From Muribaculaceae bacterium (GTDB lineage Bacteria > Bacteroidota > Bacteroidia > Bacteroidales > Muribaculaceae): DNA of 52,757 nt. Location of the stretch: contig JAFYYI010000075.1 of assembly GCA_017557665.1 (NCBI GenBank), forward strand, positions 1 to 52,757, given 5' to 3'. Shown here piece after piece: positions 8,102 through 16,840 of the stretch (positions are counted from its first letter, which is position 1; each line of letters opens with the position of its first letter). The notes beneath the pieces were generated by a model. It saw nothing but the letters and a program-made list of their open reading frames with translations. It was not told the origin of the DNA and made no database searches. A program made the position numbers and the translations under genes.

Positions 8102-9382
8102 ATGAGATCTTTTGTGTCAGCTTTTTGCTTACTGGTGGCCCTTGTTGCGTCGTCGCAATACAGTGAACCAGGGTTTTATCGTGTCCACAATGCATATAGT
8201 GATGCATACATCTCCATCAAGGGCACGAAGTATGAGAAAACGACCCGACCTGACGCTTTCTGGTCTTGCATCAAGATGGAAAAAGACTCGGCTCAGATTT
8301 CTGATCCCGGCTCCATCATCTACATCCCTGGAATGGAACAGACTAGCCTCTACTCTCAAGGAGTGAGCACCTACTCGCTCACCCATCTCTATCTCGACGT
8401 CCTCGTTTCGGAAGTTACGGAGGATGACAAGCCGACATACGTGGCAACGACTCAATATGAGCAACTGATTTGCTACTTCAGGGATTTCGGTGTGGGAATG
8501 ACCGCCGGCTTTAATAAAATGGTAAGGCAAGCCCACTGGTGGATTGAGCCCGTCAACGAGGAGACGCTTGAGACCTCCTTCCTGGGCGTGAAACCCGCCA
8601 CTCCCAAAATCAAGGACGCCAAGGGCTGGTACTGGACATCCATCTCATGCGATTATCCGTTTGTCATCCCCGAGCAGGGAGGTGTCGACGGAGCATATAC
8701 CATCCAACAGATTGAACAGGACAGCGACGGCAGCTACTTCGCCACCGCTATCAAGGTCTATGGCCGTGGTGACACCGTTCCTGCCGCAACACCAATCCTG
8801 CTCAAGTGTAAGGAATCCTACGCCAGCGGTAACAAGGTGATTCCCGTCGAGAGTATCGCCAACTGCAACAAGATGCCGTTGTATAACGACCTGTTGATGG
8901 GTAACTACTTCAGCAACTTCACCAACTACGCCAGCTACACCGATCCCTCAATCACTACCGAATACATTCCCGACCAGGCCACCAGGGCCAACGCCAACTA
9001 CCTGGCTCTGGGCGTCGACGCAGAGGGCAAACTCGGTTTCTTCCCCCAAAGCGAGGGCACTTACATGGCTGCCAATACCGCCTGGGTCAACGTTACCGAC
9101 CTGAATCTGAACGGTGTCGAAGCCATCTACCTGATAGAGAACGAGGAGCCTGAAAAGCCCATTATTGAAAAGGGTGACATCAATGGTGACAGTGAGGTCA
9201 CCATCACTGACGCAATGATTTTCATCGATTATCTCCTCAACACGGTTGAGCATGAGTCTGACAACAATAACAGGAAAAATGAGTATACCATCAACGCTGA
9301 GGCCGCTGACCTCAACGAGGACGGATTTGTGAACTTAACCGACCTGACCGTCCTGATCACTATCCTGCTGAACACAGTATAA
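8102..9382 (+). CDS. secreted protein with C-terminal dockerin-like module
   Basis: The 426-residue protein has a short signal peptide (about 1-18). A large region of unrecognised beta-type sequence follows (about 20-350; it starts EPGFYRVHNAYSDAYISI, which resembles ricin-like or RICIN-type starts, but I cannot assign it). The C-terminus is a dockerin-type pair of calcium-binding repeats: GDINGDSEVTITDAMIFIDYLL near 360 and ADLNEDGFVNLTDLTVLITILL near the end. Such modules are common at the ends of secreted Bacteroidales proteins although cohesins are not evident. It shares a promoter region with the GH9 enzyme and ends at a strong terminator. Confidence 0.75.
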   Translation: MRSFVSAFCLLVALVASSQYSEPGFYRVHNAYSDAYISIKGTKYEKTTRPDAFWSCIKMEKDSAQISDPGSIIYIPGMEQTSLYSQGVSTYSLTHLYLDVLVSEVTEDDKPTYVATTQYEQLICYFRDFGVGMTAGFNKMVRQAHWWIEPVNEETLETSFLGVKPATPKIKDAKGWYWTSISCDYPFVIPEQGGVDGAYTIQQIEQDSDGSYFATAIKVYGRGDTVPAATPILLKCKESYASGNKVIPVESIANCNKMPLYNDLLMGNYFSNFTNYASYTDPSITTEYIPDQATRANANYLALGVDAEGKLGFFPQSEGTYMAANTAWVNVTDLNLNGVEAIYLIENEEPEKPIIEKGDINGDSEVTITDAMIFIDYLLNTVEHESDNNNRKNEYTINAEAADLNEDGFVNLTDLTVLITILLNTV

Positions 9383-9408
9383 TATAATAAAAACAACTTA
9401 ACTCCATC

Positions 9409-9460
9409 GCTGGCGGCCGGTCTCTACCCTATCGAGACAAGCCGCCAGCCGATTTTTTTT
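9409..9460 (+). terminator. intrinsic terminator after the dockerin-protein gene
   Basis: GCTGGCGGC at 9409-9417 pairs with GCCGCCAGC at 9441-9449, extended inward by GTCTC/GAGAC. Eight T residues follow after one G and one A. Confidence 0.9.
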
Positions 9461-9512
9461 GGCCAGTGGAATAGCTTGTTGTGTCATCATTAGGACTCGG
9501 TAACTTAACCGT

Positions 9513-9685
9513 GCTAACGCACAGGAAATTAAACAAATTAATTAAGGCTATGATATAGAAGTTGGCCCTGAAAGTTTTTTTTTAATGCTAATTTCGCTAA
9601 TGAAACTTATTTCACGAAAAAATAAAAATCTATTCGCAAAAATTTGATGAATTAGCGTAATTGGCTTCGCCGAGCTAAAGGTTCG
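9513..9685. repeat. dispersed element, copy 1 (MITE-like)
   Basis: The left end GCACAGGAAATTAAACAAATTA and the right end AATTGGCTTCGCCGAGCTAAAG recur with few changes at 33666-33773. AT-rich, non-coding sequence lies between the ends. Both copies sit 3' of genes for dockerin-bearing proteins. The 9383-9821 gap otherwise holds only the terminator, a short AATTAAT inverted repeat near 9733-9761, and two small hairpins (9763-9776, 9798-9815) that may end the minus-strand chromate transporter transcript. Confidence 0.5.
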
Positions 9686-9821
9686 CATTAGCCCCGCAGG
9701 GTTTTGGGAGGGCAGCTATATCATTGCCCAAATTAATTAATGCAAATTTGATTAATTTCTCGGCCGTCAGGCCGATTAAGACCGGGTCAAGTGTGGTGTT
9801 GCAGCACCCTCGCTGCAGTAA

Positions 9822-10364
9822 TCAGAATACCAGGAATCCTGTGATTCCCGCGAGAATAATCACCAGAATCGGGTGAACGCGGGTGAAATAGACAATACAG
9901 AACGACGCTACACAGATGGCGATGGTTATCAGGCGTTCGTTCATCAGGTAGCCGAAATTCTCGCTGTTCATCAATAGCAAGGCTGCCGAGGCAATAAGCC
10001 CCACCACCACGGGCCGCAAACCCATAAACGCGCCCTTGATGAAGGGGCTTTGTTTGTGCCGCTGGATGTAGTGGCTGGCAATGAGCGTGAGGATGAATGG
10101 AGGCAAGACGACAGTGAGTGTTGTCACCAGCGAGCCCAACACGCTGCCGGTGACGACGTAGCCGATGTAGGTGGCGCTGTTGATGCCGATGGGGCCAGGC
10201 GTCATCTGTGAGATGGCGACGATGTCGGTGAACATCTGGCTGGTGATCCACCCCGAGTCTACTACCTCGCGCTGGATGAGCGAGAGCATGGCATAGCCCC
10301 CACCGAAGCCGAAAAGGCCGATTTTCAGATAGGCCCAGATGAGTTTCAGGTAATTCTCAAGCAT
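9822..10364 (-). CDS. chromate transporter family (CHR), second half-size subunit
   Basis: The 180-residue hydrophobic protein shows the CHR domain pattern (FGGGYAMLSLIQREVVDSGWIT, then QMTPGPIGINSATYIGY). About five membrane helices are expected. Half-size CHR proteins usually occur as adjacent pairs and work together as an anion or chromate exporter. The start ATG overlaps the 3' end of the preceding gene by 8 bp and has the RBS-like AAAGGAGG just upstream inside that gene, so the two are translationally coupled. Confidence 0.85.
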   Translation of the reverse strand: MLENYLKLIWAYLKIGLFGFGGGYAMLSLIQREVVDSGWITSQMFTDIVAISQMTPGPIGINSATYIGYVVTGSVLGSLVTTLTVVLPPFILTLIASHYIQRHKQSPFIKGAFMGLRPVVVGLIASAALLLMNSENFGYLMNERLITIAICVASFCIVYFTRVHPILVIILAGITGFLVF

Positions 10365-11001
10365 GGCAGCCCTCCTTTCGGTCTAAAACTTCGTCATTTC
10401 CGTCGGTCCCGTTCTCCCCGTTTTCGCCTTTACCTCCGCCCAGCAGCGACCTCATGTAGTAGATATAACCTCCGATGGCACCCAGCACGATATAGATGAT
10501 GGGATTGGAGATGTAAGGGATGTGGCTATAGATAAGCAAGGCGACAGCCACCGGGATGATGACCGTCTTCCAGTTGATACCCGCAGCCTTGGCAGTGGTG
10601 AGCACGGGGGCGATGATGAGGGCGACCACGGCAGGACGTATGCCCTTGAAGATGCGGCTCACCACAGCATTGTTCTTGATGGTGTCGGGTGTAAGAAAAA
10701 TCGCGATGCACAAAATCATGAGAAACGATGGCAGAATCGTGCCGATGGCTGCACAGACGCTACCCTTCAGCCCCTTGAGACGGTCGCCGATGACCACGCT
10801 GATGTTCACCGCCAGGATGCCAGGCATGGACTGGGCCACGGCAAGCAGGTCCAGGAACTCGTCAAGCGCTATCCACTTGTGCTTATCGACAATCTCGCGC
10901 TGGATGATGCTGATCATCGCCCAGCCGCCGCCAAAGGTGAAGGCTCCGATTTTACAGAAGGTGAGAAACAGTTGCAGATAAAGGTTGCTCATCACAGTCA
11001 T
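10357..11001 (-). CDS. chromate transporter family (CHR), first half-size subunit
   Basis: The 214-residue protein carries the N-terminal CHR motifs (FTFGGGWAMISIIQREIVDK, then QSMPGILAVN) and five to six hydrophobic helices, followed by a hydrophilic tail rich in Gly, Asn and Asp (GGGKGENGENGTDGNDE). With the overlapping downstream gene it makes a two-gene chromate or sulfate-analogue exporter; the natural substrate in an anaerobe is uncertain. ATGs at 11001 and 10992 are both possible. A heptamer array lies directly upstream. Confidence 0.85.
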   Translation of the reverse strand: MTVMSNLYLQLFLTFCKIGAFTFGGGWAMISIIQREIVDKHKWIALDEFLDLLAVAQSMPGILAVNISVVIGDRLKGLKGSVCAAIGTILPSFLMILCIAIFLTPDTIKNNAVVSRIFKGIRPAVVALIIAPVLTTAKAAGINWKTVIIPVAVALLIYSHIPYISNPIIYIVLGAIGGYIYYMRSLLGGGKGENGENGTDGNDEVLDRKEGCHA

Positions 11002-11016
11002 CAGTCAGTCCCAATC

Positions 11017-11044
11017 TCTAAACTCTAAACTCTAAACCCTAAAC
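11017..11044 (-). repeat. heptamer array D (TCTAAAC x4)
   Basis: TCTAAAC three times and CCTAAAC once, in exact period 7. Read on the coding strand it is GTTTAGA/GTTTAGG. It lies just after the palindrome that follows the DUF4296 gene. Confidence 0.75.
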
Positions 11045-11046
11045 TT

Positions 11047-11070
11047 AGAGACGCATCATGATGCGTCTCT
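11047..11070. terminator. 24-bp perfect palindrome at the end of the ileS-lspA operon
   Basis: The two 12-bp arms AGAGACGCATCA and TGATGCGTCTCT abut without a loop and overlap the stop codon of the DUF4296 gene. There is no T-run, so it may act as a transcript-end stabiliser or be a dispersed palindromic repeat. Confidence 0.6.
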
Positions 11071-11965
11071 ATTTCTTGCGTCTCTCCAGCAGGCGCTGGC
11101 CATGAATGAGACCATAGTTGCCGAGATTCATGCGCGTGCGCATCAGCATCAGGCTGTCCACATAGGCCACCTGCCCCCGCTTGATGTCATAACTCACATA
11201 ACCATAGACGCGGCGCACCTTGCGTGTCGTGTCGCTCTGCAAGTCGACGGTTACCCAGCCGTCGCTATTGGAGCCGCGGGCAATCTGCGACGTGGAGCCA
11301 TCGGTATAGTCAACACTCAGGCACACCTTGAACTGGTTTGTGCCACGGAAGAGTTTATAAGCCAGCTGGTAACGGTCGCCTGAACGCTTGTTGGCATCAG
11401 GTGGCATGTCAAAGGTGATGAAGCCGCGGTGCGCACCCGAGGTGAGCGCGTAACAGCGACGGCCTTGCCACAGGTCAACGGTGTCATTATTGACATCGGT
11501 GCTCAGTTTCTTCATGTGCTTGCCCGGCCGTGAAGCGCCACGAGCGCCTTCAGGCATGGCCACACGCCTGGTGCCCCCCTGGCGTTCATCAAGACCGGCA
11601 AGTGAGGGCTCATTATCCTTCCTGCCCTTATCCAGCTTATCATATCGCTGCTTGAGGATGCCCACCGCCTTGTCCTGGGCCTTGATGTAATCCTCCATGT
11701 TATGGGCATACCACACCAGCGAGCTATCATACTCTTGGGCGGTGATGCCGTGTTTCTTGAAGACGGACTGCTTGATGATGAGTTTGCTGGAGTCGCTATC
11801 AAACTCGGCGGCATTGCTCTCGATATAGGCGTCGGCGAGTTGCAGGTCAACAATCAGATCGGCCATGTCGTTCACGCTCAACACGCCACGCGGGGTCTTG
11901 TCACAGGAGAGCAGCGACAAGGCCAGCAAAAGCAGCAGCGAGATGTTGAGAGAGACGGCACGCAT
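11069..11965 (-). CDS. DUF4296 domain lipoprotein
   Basis: The 298-residue protein has a lipoprotein signal peptide (LSLLSC, Cys about 21) and an N-terminal DUF4296 domain (about 25-110: MADLIVDLQLADAYIES... KHGITAQEYDSSLVWYAHN). The C-terminal part (about 165-298) looks like a beta-sandwich and is not recognised. DUF4296 proteins are found next to lspA in many Bacteroidales; their function is unknown. It starts 6 bp after lspA, so it is in the same operon, and it would itself need LspA for processing. Confidence 0.85.
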   Translation of the reverse strand: MRAVSLNISLLLLLALSLLSCDKTPRGVLSVNDMADLIVDLQLADAYIESNAAEFDSDSSKLIIKQSVFKKHGITAQEYDSSLVWYAHNMEDYIKAQDKAVGILKQRYDKLDKGRKDNEPSLAGLDERQGGTRRVAMPEGARGASRPGKHMKKLSTDVNNDTVDLWQGRRCYALTSGAHRGFITFDMPPDANKRSGDRYQLAYKLFRGTNQFKVCLSVDYTDGSTSQIARGSNSDGWVTVDLQSDTTRKVRRVYGYVSYDIKRGQVAYVDSLMLMRTRMNLGNYGLIHGQRLLERRKK

Positions 11966-11971
11966 AGGAAA

Positions 11972-12673
11972 TCAACTGATAGAGTCGGTGGATTCGACAG
12001 ATTCTGCGGACTCAGATTCCTGTTCCGGGGCATCACTTTCAGCCTCCTGGTCATCGTCCTTCTCGCTGGAACCTGACGAGAGGTAACGCACATAGAAGAG
12101 GAGGAGGACAATGACGCTCACACTCAACGAAGCGTCGGCGACATTGAAAATCGGCTGGAAGAAGATGAAGTGGTCACCCCCTATCCAGGGCATCCACTGG
12201 GGCCAGTACCACTCACACAACGGGAAATACAGCATGTCCACCACCCTGCCATTGAACAGCGTGGAGTAGCCCCCGTCGGGCGGGAAGAGCTGGGCCACCT
12301 GTGGAGGCATGGGGCTGTCAAAAATCAAGCCGTAGGCCACACAATCAATGACATTGCCCAGCGCGCCGGCAGTGATCAGGGCGATGCACGTGACATAGCC
12401 CTTGGGCACATCGGTGCGGTTGTTCAGTCGCCACAGGTAGTAGATGAAGGCTCCCGAGGCGATGATGCGGAAAATCGTGAGCATCGGTTTGCTGCCCAAT
12501 TCCATGCCGAAAGCCATGCCGTTGTTCTCGATGAACAACAGTTTGAACCACGAGGTCACCTCCACTTCCTCGCCGTAGAAGAAATGGGTCTTCACCCAAA
12601 TCTTCACGGCTTGGTCGATAACGATAACCAGCGCGATGATGAGCGCTGCCAGTTTGCCGTTAGAAAGCTTCAT
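11972..12673 (-). CDS. lspA: lipoprotein signal peptidase (signal peptidase II)
   Basis: The 233-residue membrane protein has four hydrophobic helices and the LspA motifs: ENNGMAFG near 49-56, GALGNVID near 103-110, and the catalytic aspartates in GRVVDM (D146) and FNVADASL (D180). It cleaves prolipoprotein signal peptides before the lipidated cysteine in the inner membrane. Two features are unusual against the enterobacterial enzyme: the Arg that normally follows GNxxD is Cys (C111), and the loop before the first catalytic Asp is about 25 residues longer. The C-terminus is a Ser/Glu/Asp-rich tail. It sits 18 bp after the DksA-like gene. Confidence 0.95.
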   Translation of the reverse strand: MKLSNGKLAALIIALVIVIDQAVKIWVKTHFFYGEEVEVTSWFKLLFIENNGMAFGMELGSKPMLTIFRIIASGAFIYYLWRLNNRTDVPKGYVTCIALITAGALGNVIDCVAYGLIFDSPMPPQVAQLFPPDGGYSTLFNGRVVDMLYFPLCEWYWPQWMPWIGGDHFIFFQPIFNVADASLSVSVIVLLLFYVRYLSSGSSEKDDDQEAESDAPEQESESAESVESTDSIS

Positions 12674-12691
12674 ACCGAAACAACCCTAACT

Positions 12692-13078
12692 TCAATATTT
12701 CTTCTTGTTCTTGGCCTCGATTTCTTTGCCTTCAATCGACAGGGTGGCATGAGGCACGGCAAGCAGACGCTCCTTCGGGATGAGTTTTCCCGTGATGCGG
12801 CAGACGCCGTAGGTCTTGTTCTCGATGCGCACCAGTGCGGCCTGTAACTTGCGGATGAAACCCAGCTGGCGCTGTGCCTGTTGGCTGGAAATTTCCTTCT
12901 GCAACGTCGAAGCGCCTTCCTCCATCATCTTAAAGGTGGGGTCAGACTCATCGACCATCAGGGTATCGGTGAGGCGTTTGTAATTCTCTTGGGCCTGCTC
13001 TATTTTCGCCAGGATGAGTTCCTTGAACTCCTGCAACTCCTCGTCGCTGTACCTGGTCTTTTCTTGCTTTGTAGCCAT
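12692..13078 (-). CDS. DksA/TraR-like protein without the zinc cysteines
   Basis: The 128-residue protein has a DksA-like coiled-coil (about 10-85) and a C-terminal DksA fold (YGVCRITGKLIPKERLLAVPHAT), but only one cysteine remains of the usual four, so it should not bind zinc in the normal way. DksA proteins enter the RNA polymerase secondary channel and modulate the stringent response. Position between ileS and lspA, with short gaps on both sides, is typical of Bacteroidales. The acidic coiled-coil tip (about residues 46-50, DESDP) could supply the residues that act at the polymerase active site; this is inference. Confidence 0.85.
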   Translation of the reverse strand: MATKQEKTRYSDEELQEFKELILAKIEQAQENYKRLTDTLMVDESDPTFKMMEEGASTLQKEISSQQAQRQLGFIRKLQAALVRIENKTYGVCRITGKLIPKERLLAVPHATLSIEGKEIEAKNKKKY

Positions 13079-13138
13079 TTATATGAATTTAGAGTTTATA
13101 ATATTAAAATTAAGACGTCTCAAAGCCACGCTGATGGT

Positions 13139-16100
13139 TTATGCTTTCTCGACGTTGACGGGCAGCATCCAGCCATCCATGTCAAGCTCGACTGCGGCGG
13201 CGGGGTCAACAGGACCCACGTTGATGCTGGTGGCCAGCACCTGGTGGGCGATGTAGTCGCCGTAGCACTTGATGGCCTCGTCGGTGCGCTCGTCGGGAGC
13301 GATGGTGACGGTGATCTTGTCGGTGATGTCAAAGTTCTTGCTCTTGCGCACGTTCTGGATGCGGTTCACCAGTTCTCGGGCGATACCCTCAAGACGCAGC
13401 TCCTCGGTCACGGTGATGTCGAGAGCCACAGTCAGGTTGCCCTCGTTGGAGACGAGCCAGCCGGGGATGTCCTCGCTGATGATTTCAACGTCGGCGAGTT
13501 CAACTTCGGCCTGCTGGCCATCAAGGTCGACAACAAATTTGCCGTCCTTCTCAAACTGTGCGATTTCGGGCTGCGACATGTTCATGATGCGTGAGGCAAG
13601 CGCCTTCATCACCTTGCCATACTTCGGGCCCAGCTTCTTGAAGTCGGGTTTCACACGCTTGACAAGGATGCCGGCATCGTTGCCCACAAGCTTGATTTCC
13701 TTGACGTTGACCTCGTTGCGGATGAGACTGGCAACGGCTTCGACGTCGCTGCGCTGGCTCTCGTCGAGCACGGGAATCATGATGGCCTGCAGCGGCTGAC
13801 GCACCTTGAGGTTCTGCTTGCGGCGCAGCGACAGCACCATCGAGGTGACATCCTGTGCGGCCTGCATGCGCTGCTCGAGTCGCTTGTCGATAACGCTCTC
13901 ATCACACTTGGGGAAGAGGGCGAGGTGTACCGAGTTCTCGCTGTGGGTGAGGTCACGGTACAGGCGGTCGCTGTAGAAGGGCGACACGGGAGCCATGAGC
14001 AGAGCCACGGTGGTAAGGCACTGGTACAGGGTCTGATAAGCGGCCAGCTTGTCCTGTGTCATTTCGCCACCCCAGAAACGCTTGCGGTTCAGTCGCACGT
14101 ACCAGTTGCTCAGGTGGTCGCTGACGAAGGTGCTGATAGCGCGAGTGGCCCTGGTGGGCTCGTAGTCCTCCAGGTCGGCCTGCACCTCGGCGATGAGCGA
14201 GTTCAGCAACGAGATGATCCAGCGGTCAATCTCGGGACGCTCGTTCATGGGAACTTGCGGAGCCTCGGGATCGAAGCCGTCCACATTGGCATAGAGTGCG
14301 AAGAACGAATAGGTGTTATAGAGAGTGCCGAAGAATTTGCGGGCCACCTCTACCACACCGGCCTCGTCAAACTTGAGGTTGTCCCAAGGCGACGAGTTGC
14401 TGATCATGTACCAGCGCAAGGGGTCGCTGCCGTAGTTCTCGATGGCGATGAACGGGTCAACGGCATTGCCCAGGCGCTTGCTCATCTTGTTGCCGTTCTT
14501 GTCGAGCACGAGACCATTGGAGATGACGTTCTTGTAGGCCACGCTGTCGAACACCATCGTGCCGATGGCATGCAGGGTGAAGAACCAGCCACGGGTCTGG
14601 TCAACGCCCTCGGCGATGAAGTCGGCGGGGAAGAAGCCGTTATTGTCCACGGCCTCCTTGTTCTCGAAGGGGTAATGCAACTGGGCATAAGGCATGGCAC
14701 CGCTGTCAAACCACACGTCGATGAGGTCCAGTTCGCGCTTCATGGGCTTGCCACTGTCGCTCACCAGGATGATGTCATCAACATAGGGGCGGTGGATGTC
14801 GATCTTATCATAGTTCTCCTCGCTATAGTCACCGGGAACGAAGCCTTTATCCTTGTAGGGGTTGCTCTTCATCACACCAGCGGCAACAGCCTTCTCAATC
14901 TCGTTGTAGAGTTCCTCAATGCTGCCGATGCACTTCTCCTCGCCGTCCTCGTCGCGCCAGATGGGCAGCGGAGTGCCCCAGTAGCGGCTGCGGCTCAGGT
15001 TCCAGTCGTTGAGGTTCTCAAGCCACTTGCCGAAGCGACCGGTACCGGTGTGCTCGGGCTTCCAATTGATGGTGTGGTTGAGCTCAATCATGCGGTCACG
15101 GCAGGCGGTGTCGCGGATGAACCAACTGTCCAGCGGGTAGTAAAGCACGGGCTTGTCGGTGCGCCAGCAGTGGGGATAGTTGTGGGTGTGCTTCTCCATC
15201 TTGAAGGCGGTGCCTTCCTGCTTCATGCGGATGCAGATGTAGATGTTCAGGTCCTCGGCCTTGTCGGCAGCCTTCTCATCATACTTGCCACCCACGGTGT
15301 ACTGCGGGTCGTAGGCGTTCTTCACCCAGCGGCCGGCATATTCCTTGTAGAGGTCCACATTGACGAAGTCCTTGACGAACTCATCATCCAGGTCCTGGAT
15401 GAGATAATACTTGCCGGTGAGGTCCACCATCGGTCGGGTCTCCAGCTTCTTGTTGATCATGTACAGGGCAGGAATGCCGGCAGCCTTGGCCACGCGGGCA
15501 TCGTCGGCACCGAAGGTGGGCGCGATGTGCACGATACCGGTACCGTCCTCGGTGGTCACATAGTCACCGGAAATCACGCGGAAACCGTTGTCATTGCCAA
15601 CGACCTTGCCGTCAATCTTGTCCACGGGCTTCACCCAGGGGAACAGCTGAGCGTAATGCAACTCGAGCAGGTCCTGACCCTTGAAACGGGCAATCACCTT
15701 GTAGGGCACCACCTTGTCGCCGGCGTTGTACTCCAGCGGCTGGTCCTTGCCGTCGGCCTTGAAATAGGCGTCGACGCGGGCCTCGGCGAGCAGGTAGATG
15801 GCCGGTTTGGCATTATAGGGGTTGAAGCTCTCGACGGCGACATAGTCAATCTTGTTGCCCACACACAGGGCGGTGTTGCTCGGCAGGGTCCACGGGGTGG
15901 TCGTCCAAGCCAGCACGTAAACGTCGTTGAAGCCCTCGTCGGCAGCCTCGCGGACAGCCTTTATCACGGGATGCTCTTCACCGCTCAACACGGTGAACTG
16001 GGCGGTTACCGTCTGGTCCTTCACGTCGCGGTAGCAACCCGGCATGTTCAGCTCGTGGGAGCTCAGACCGGTACCGGCAGCGGGCGAATAGGGCTGGATG

Positions 16101-16633
16101 GTGTAACCCTTATAGAGCAGGCCCTTGTTGTAGAGCTGCTTGAGCAGCCACCACAGGCTCTCGATGTAGCTGTTCTTGTAGGTGATGTAGGGGTTATTCA
16201 TGTCCACCCAGTAGCCCATGCGGTGAGTGAGGTCCTCCCACTCGCGGGTGTATTTCATCACCTCCTTGCGGCAGGTGGCGTTATAGTCGTCGACCGAGAT
16301 TTTCTTGCCGATATCCTCCTTGGTGATACCCAGTGCCTTTTCCACGCCCAACTCAACGGGCAGACAGTGGGTGTCCCAACCGGCCTTGCGCAGCACCTGG
16401 TAGCCCTGCATCGTCTTGTAGCGGCAGAAGATGTCCTTGATCGTGCGGGCCATCACGTGATGGATACCCGGCATGCCGTTAGCGCTGGGAGGACCCTCAT
16501 AGAAGACATAGGCCGGTGAACCCTCGCGCTCGCTGATGCTGCGACCGAACACATCTTCTTTATCCCACATCTGCAGGACTTCCTTGTTGATATCTGACAG
16601 GTTAAAACCGTTATATTCGTTAAATTTTTTCAT
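13139..16633 (-). CDS. ileS: isoleucyl-tRNA synthetase
   Basis: The 1164-residue enzyme charges tRNA-Ile. The HIGH-type signature is GMPGIHH (residues 53-59) and the KMSKR loop is at about 716-720. Its length and the form of the first motif are those of the eukaryote-like type II IleS enzymes, which are often less sensitive to mupirocin; that resistance is known for the type, not shown here. The conserved WDTHGLPVE segment reads WDTHCLPVE, with Cys at 90. A -7 box (16674-16667) lies about 35 bp before the ATG. It is the first gene of the ileS - dksA-like - lspA - DUF4296 operon. Confidence 0.97.
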   Translation of the reverse strand: MKKFNEYNGFNLSDINKEVLQMWDKEDVFGRSISEREGSPAYVFYEGPPSANGMPGIHHVMARTIKDIFCRYKTMQGYQVLRKAGWDTHCLPVELGVEKALGITKEDIGKKISVDDYNATCRKEVMKYTREWEDLTHRMGYWVDMNNPYITYKNSYIESLWWLLKQLYNKGLLYKGYTIQPYSPAAGTGLSSHELNMPGCYRDVKDQTVTAQFTVLSGEEHPVIKAVREAADEGFNDVYVLAWTTTPWTLPSNTALCVGNKIDYVAVESFNPYNAKPAIYLLAEARVDAYFKADGKDQPLEYNAGDKVVPYKVIARFKGQDLLELHYAQLFPWVKPVDKIDGKVVGNDNGFRVISGDYVTTEDGTGIVHIAPTFGADDARVAKAAGIPALYMINKKLETRPMVDLTGKYYLIQDLDDEFVKDFVNVDLYKEYAGRWVKNAYDPQYTVGGKYDEKAADKAEDLNIYICIRMKQEGTAFKMEKHTHNYPHCWRTDKPVLYYPLDSWFIRDTACRDRMIELNHTINWKPEHTGTGRFGKWLENLNDWNLSRSRYWGTPLPIWRDEDGEEKCIGSIEELYNEIEKAVAAGVMKSNPYKDKGFVPGDYSEENYDKIDIHRPYVDDIILVSDSGKPMKRELDLIDVWFDSGAMPYAQLHYPFENKEAVDNNGFFPADFIAEGVDQTRGWFFTLHAIGTMVFDSVAYKNVISNGLVLDKNGNKMSKRLGNAVDPFIAIENYGSDPLRWYMISNSSPWDNLKFDEAGVVEVARKFFGTLYNTYSFFALYANVDGFDPEAPQVPMNERPEIDRWIISLLNSLIAEVQADLEDYEPTRATRAISTFVSDHLSNWYVRLNRKRFWGGEMTQDKLAAYQTLYQCLTTVALLMAPVSPFYSDRLYRDLTHSENSVHLALFPKCDESVIDKRLEQRMQAAQDVTSMVLSLRRKQNLKVRQPLQAIMIPVLDESQRSDVEAVASLIRNEVNVKEIKLVGNDAGILVKRVKPDFKKLGPKYGKVMKALASRIMNMSQPEIAQFEKDGKFVVDLDGQQAEVELADVEIISEDIPGWLVSNEGNLTVALDITVTEELRLEGIARELVNRIQNVRKSKNFDITDKITVTIAPDERTDEAIKCYGDYIAHQVLATSINVGPVDPAAAVELDMDGWMLPVNVEKA

Positions 16634-16661
16634 TTTATAATAATGTAATTATCCAAAATAT

Positions 16662-16674
16662 GGCCGCAAAGGTA
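16662..16674 (-). promoter_or_regulatory. -7 region of the ileS operon
   Basis: TACCTTTG on the minus strand (16674-16667) fits TAnnTTTG and continues as CGGCC. No clear -33 TTTG stands at the usual distance. The same 13 bases occur in inverted orientation at 16802-16814 before mscS. Confidence 0.6.
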
Positions 16675-16801
16675 GTTATTTTAATTGGATTAAAAAAAAT
16701 TGTGCAAATATTACCCTAAAATAGTTGTTAACAATGCCTTTTTTTTGATGCTATTCACGTTATTTAGTGAGGTTTTAATGGTTTTTTAGACGAGATGGTG
16801 T

Positions 16802-16814
16802 TACCTTTGCGGCC
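16802..16814 (+). promoter_or_regulatory. -7 region of the mscS-like gene
   Basis: TACCTTTGCGGCC is identical to the divergent ileS promoter core. The ATG follows 27 bp later. Confidence 0.6.
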
Positions 16815-16840
16815 GTGAAACAGAAAAGCATTGACAAGAG

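Noticed and set aside
11017..11044. Telomere-like sequence (CCCTAAA resembles the plant telomere unit)
   Set aside because: There are only four units, mostly TCTAAAC, in the middle of a bacterial operon. It belongs to the heptamer family and has no end structure.
13925..16519. An 864-codon open frame antisense to ileS
   Set aside because: It is a shadow of the ileS codon bias with no domain, no promoter and no start context.
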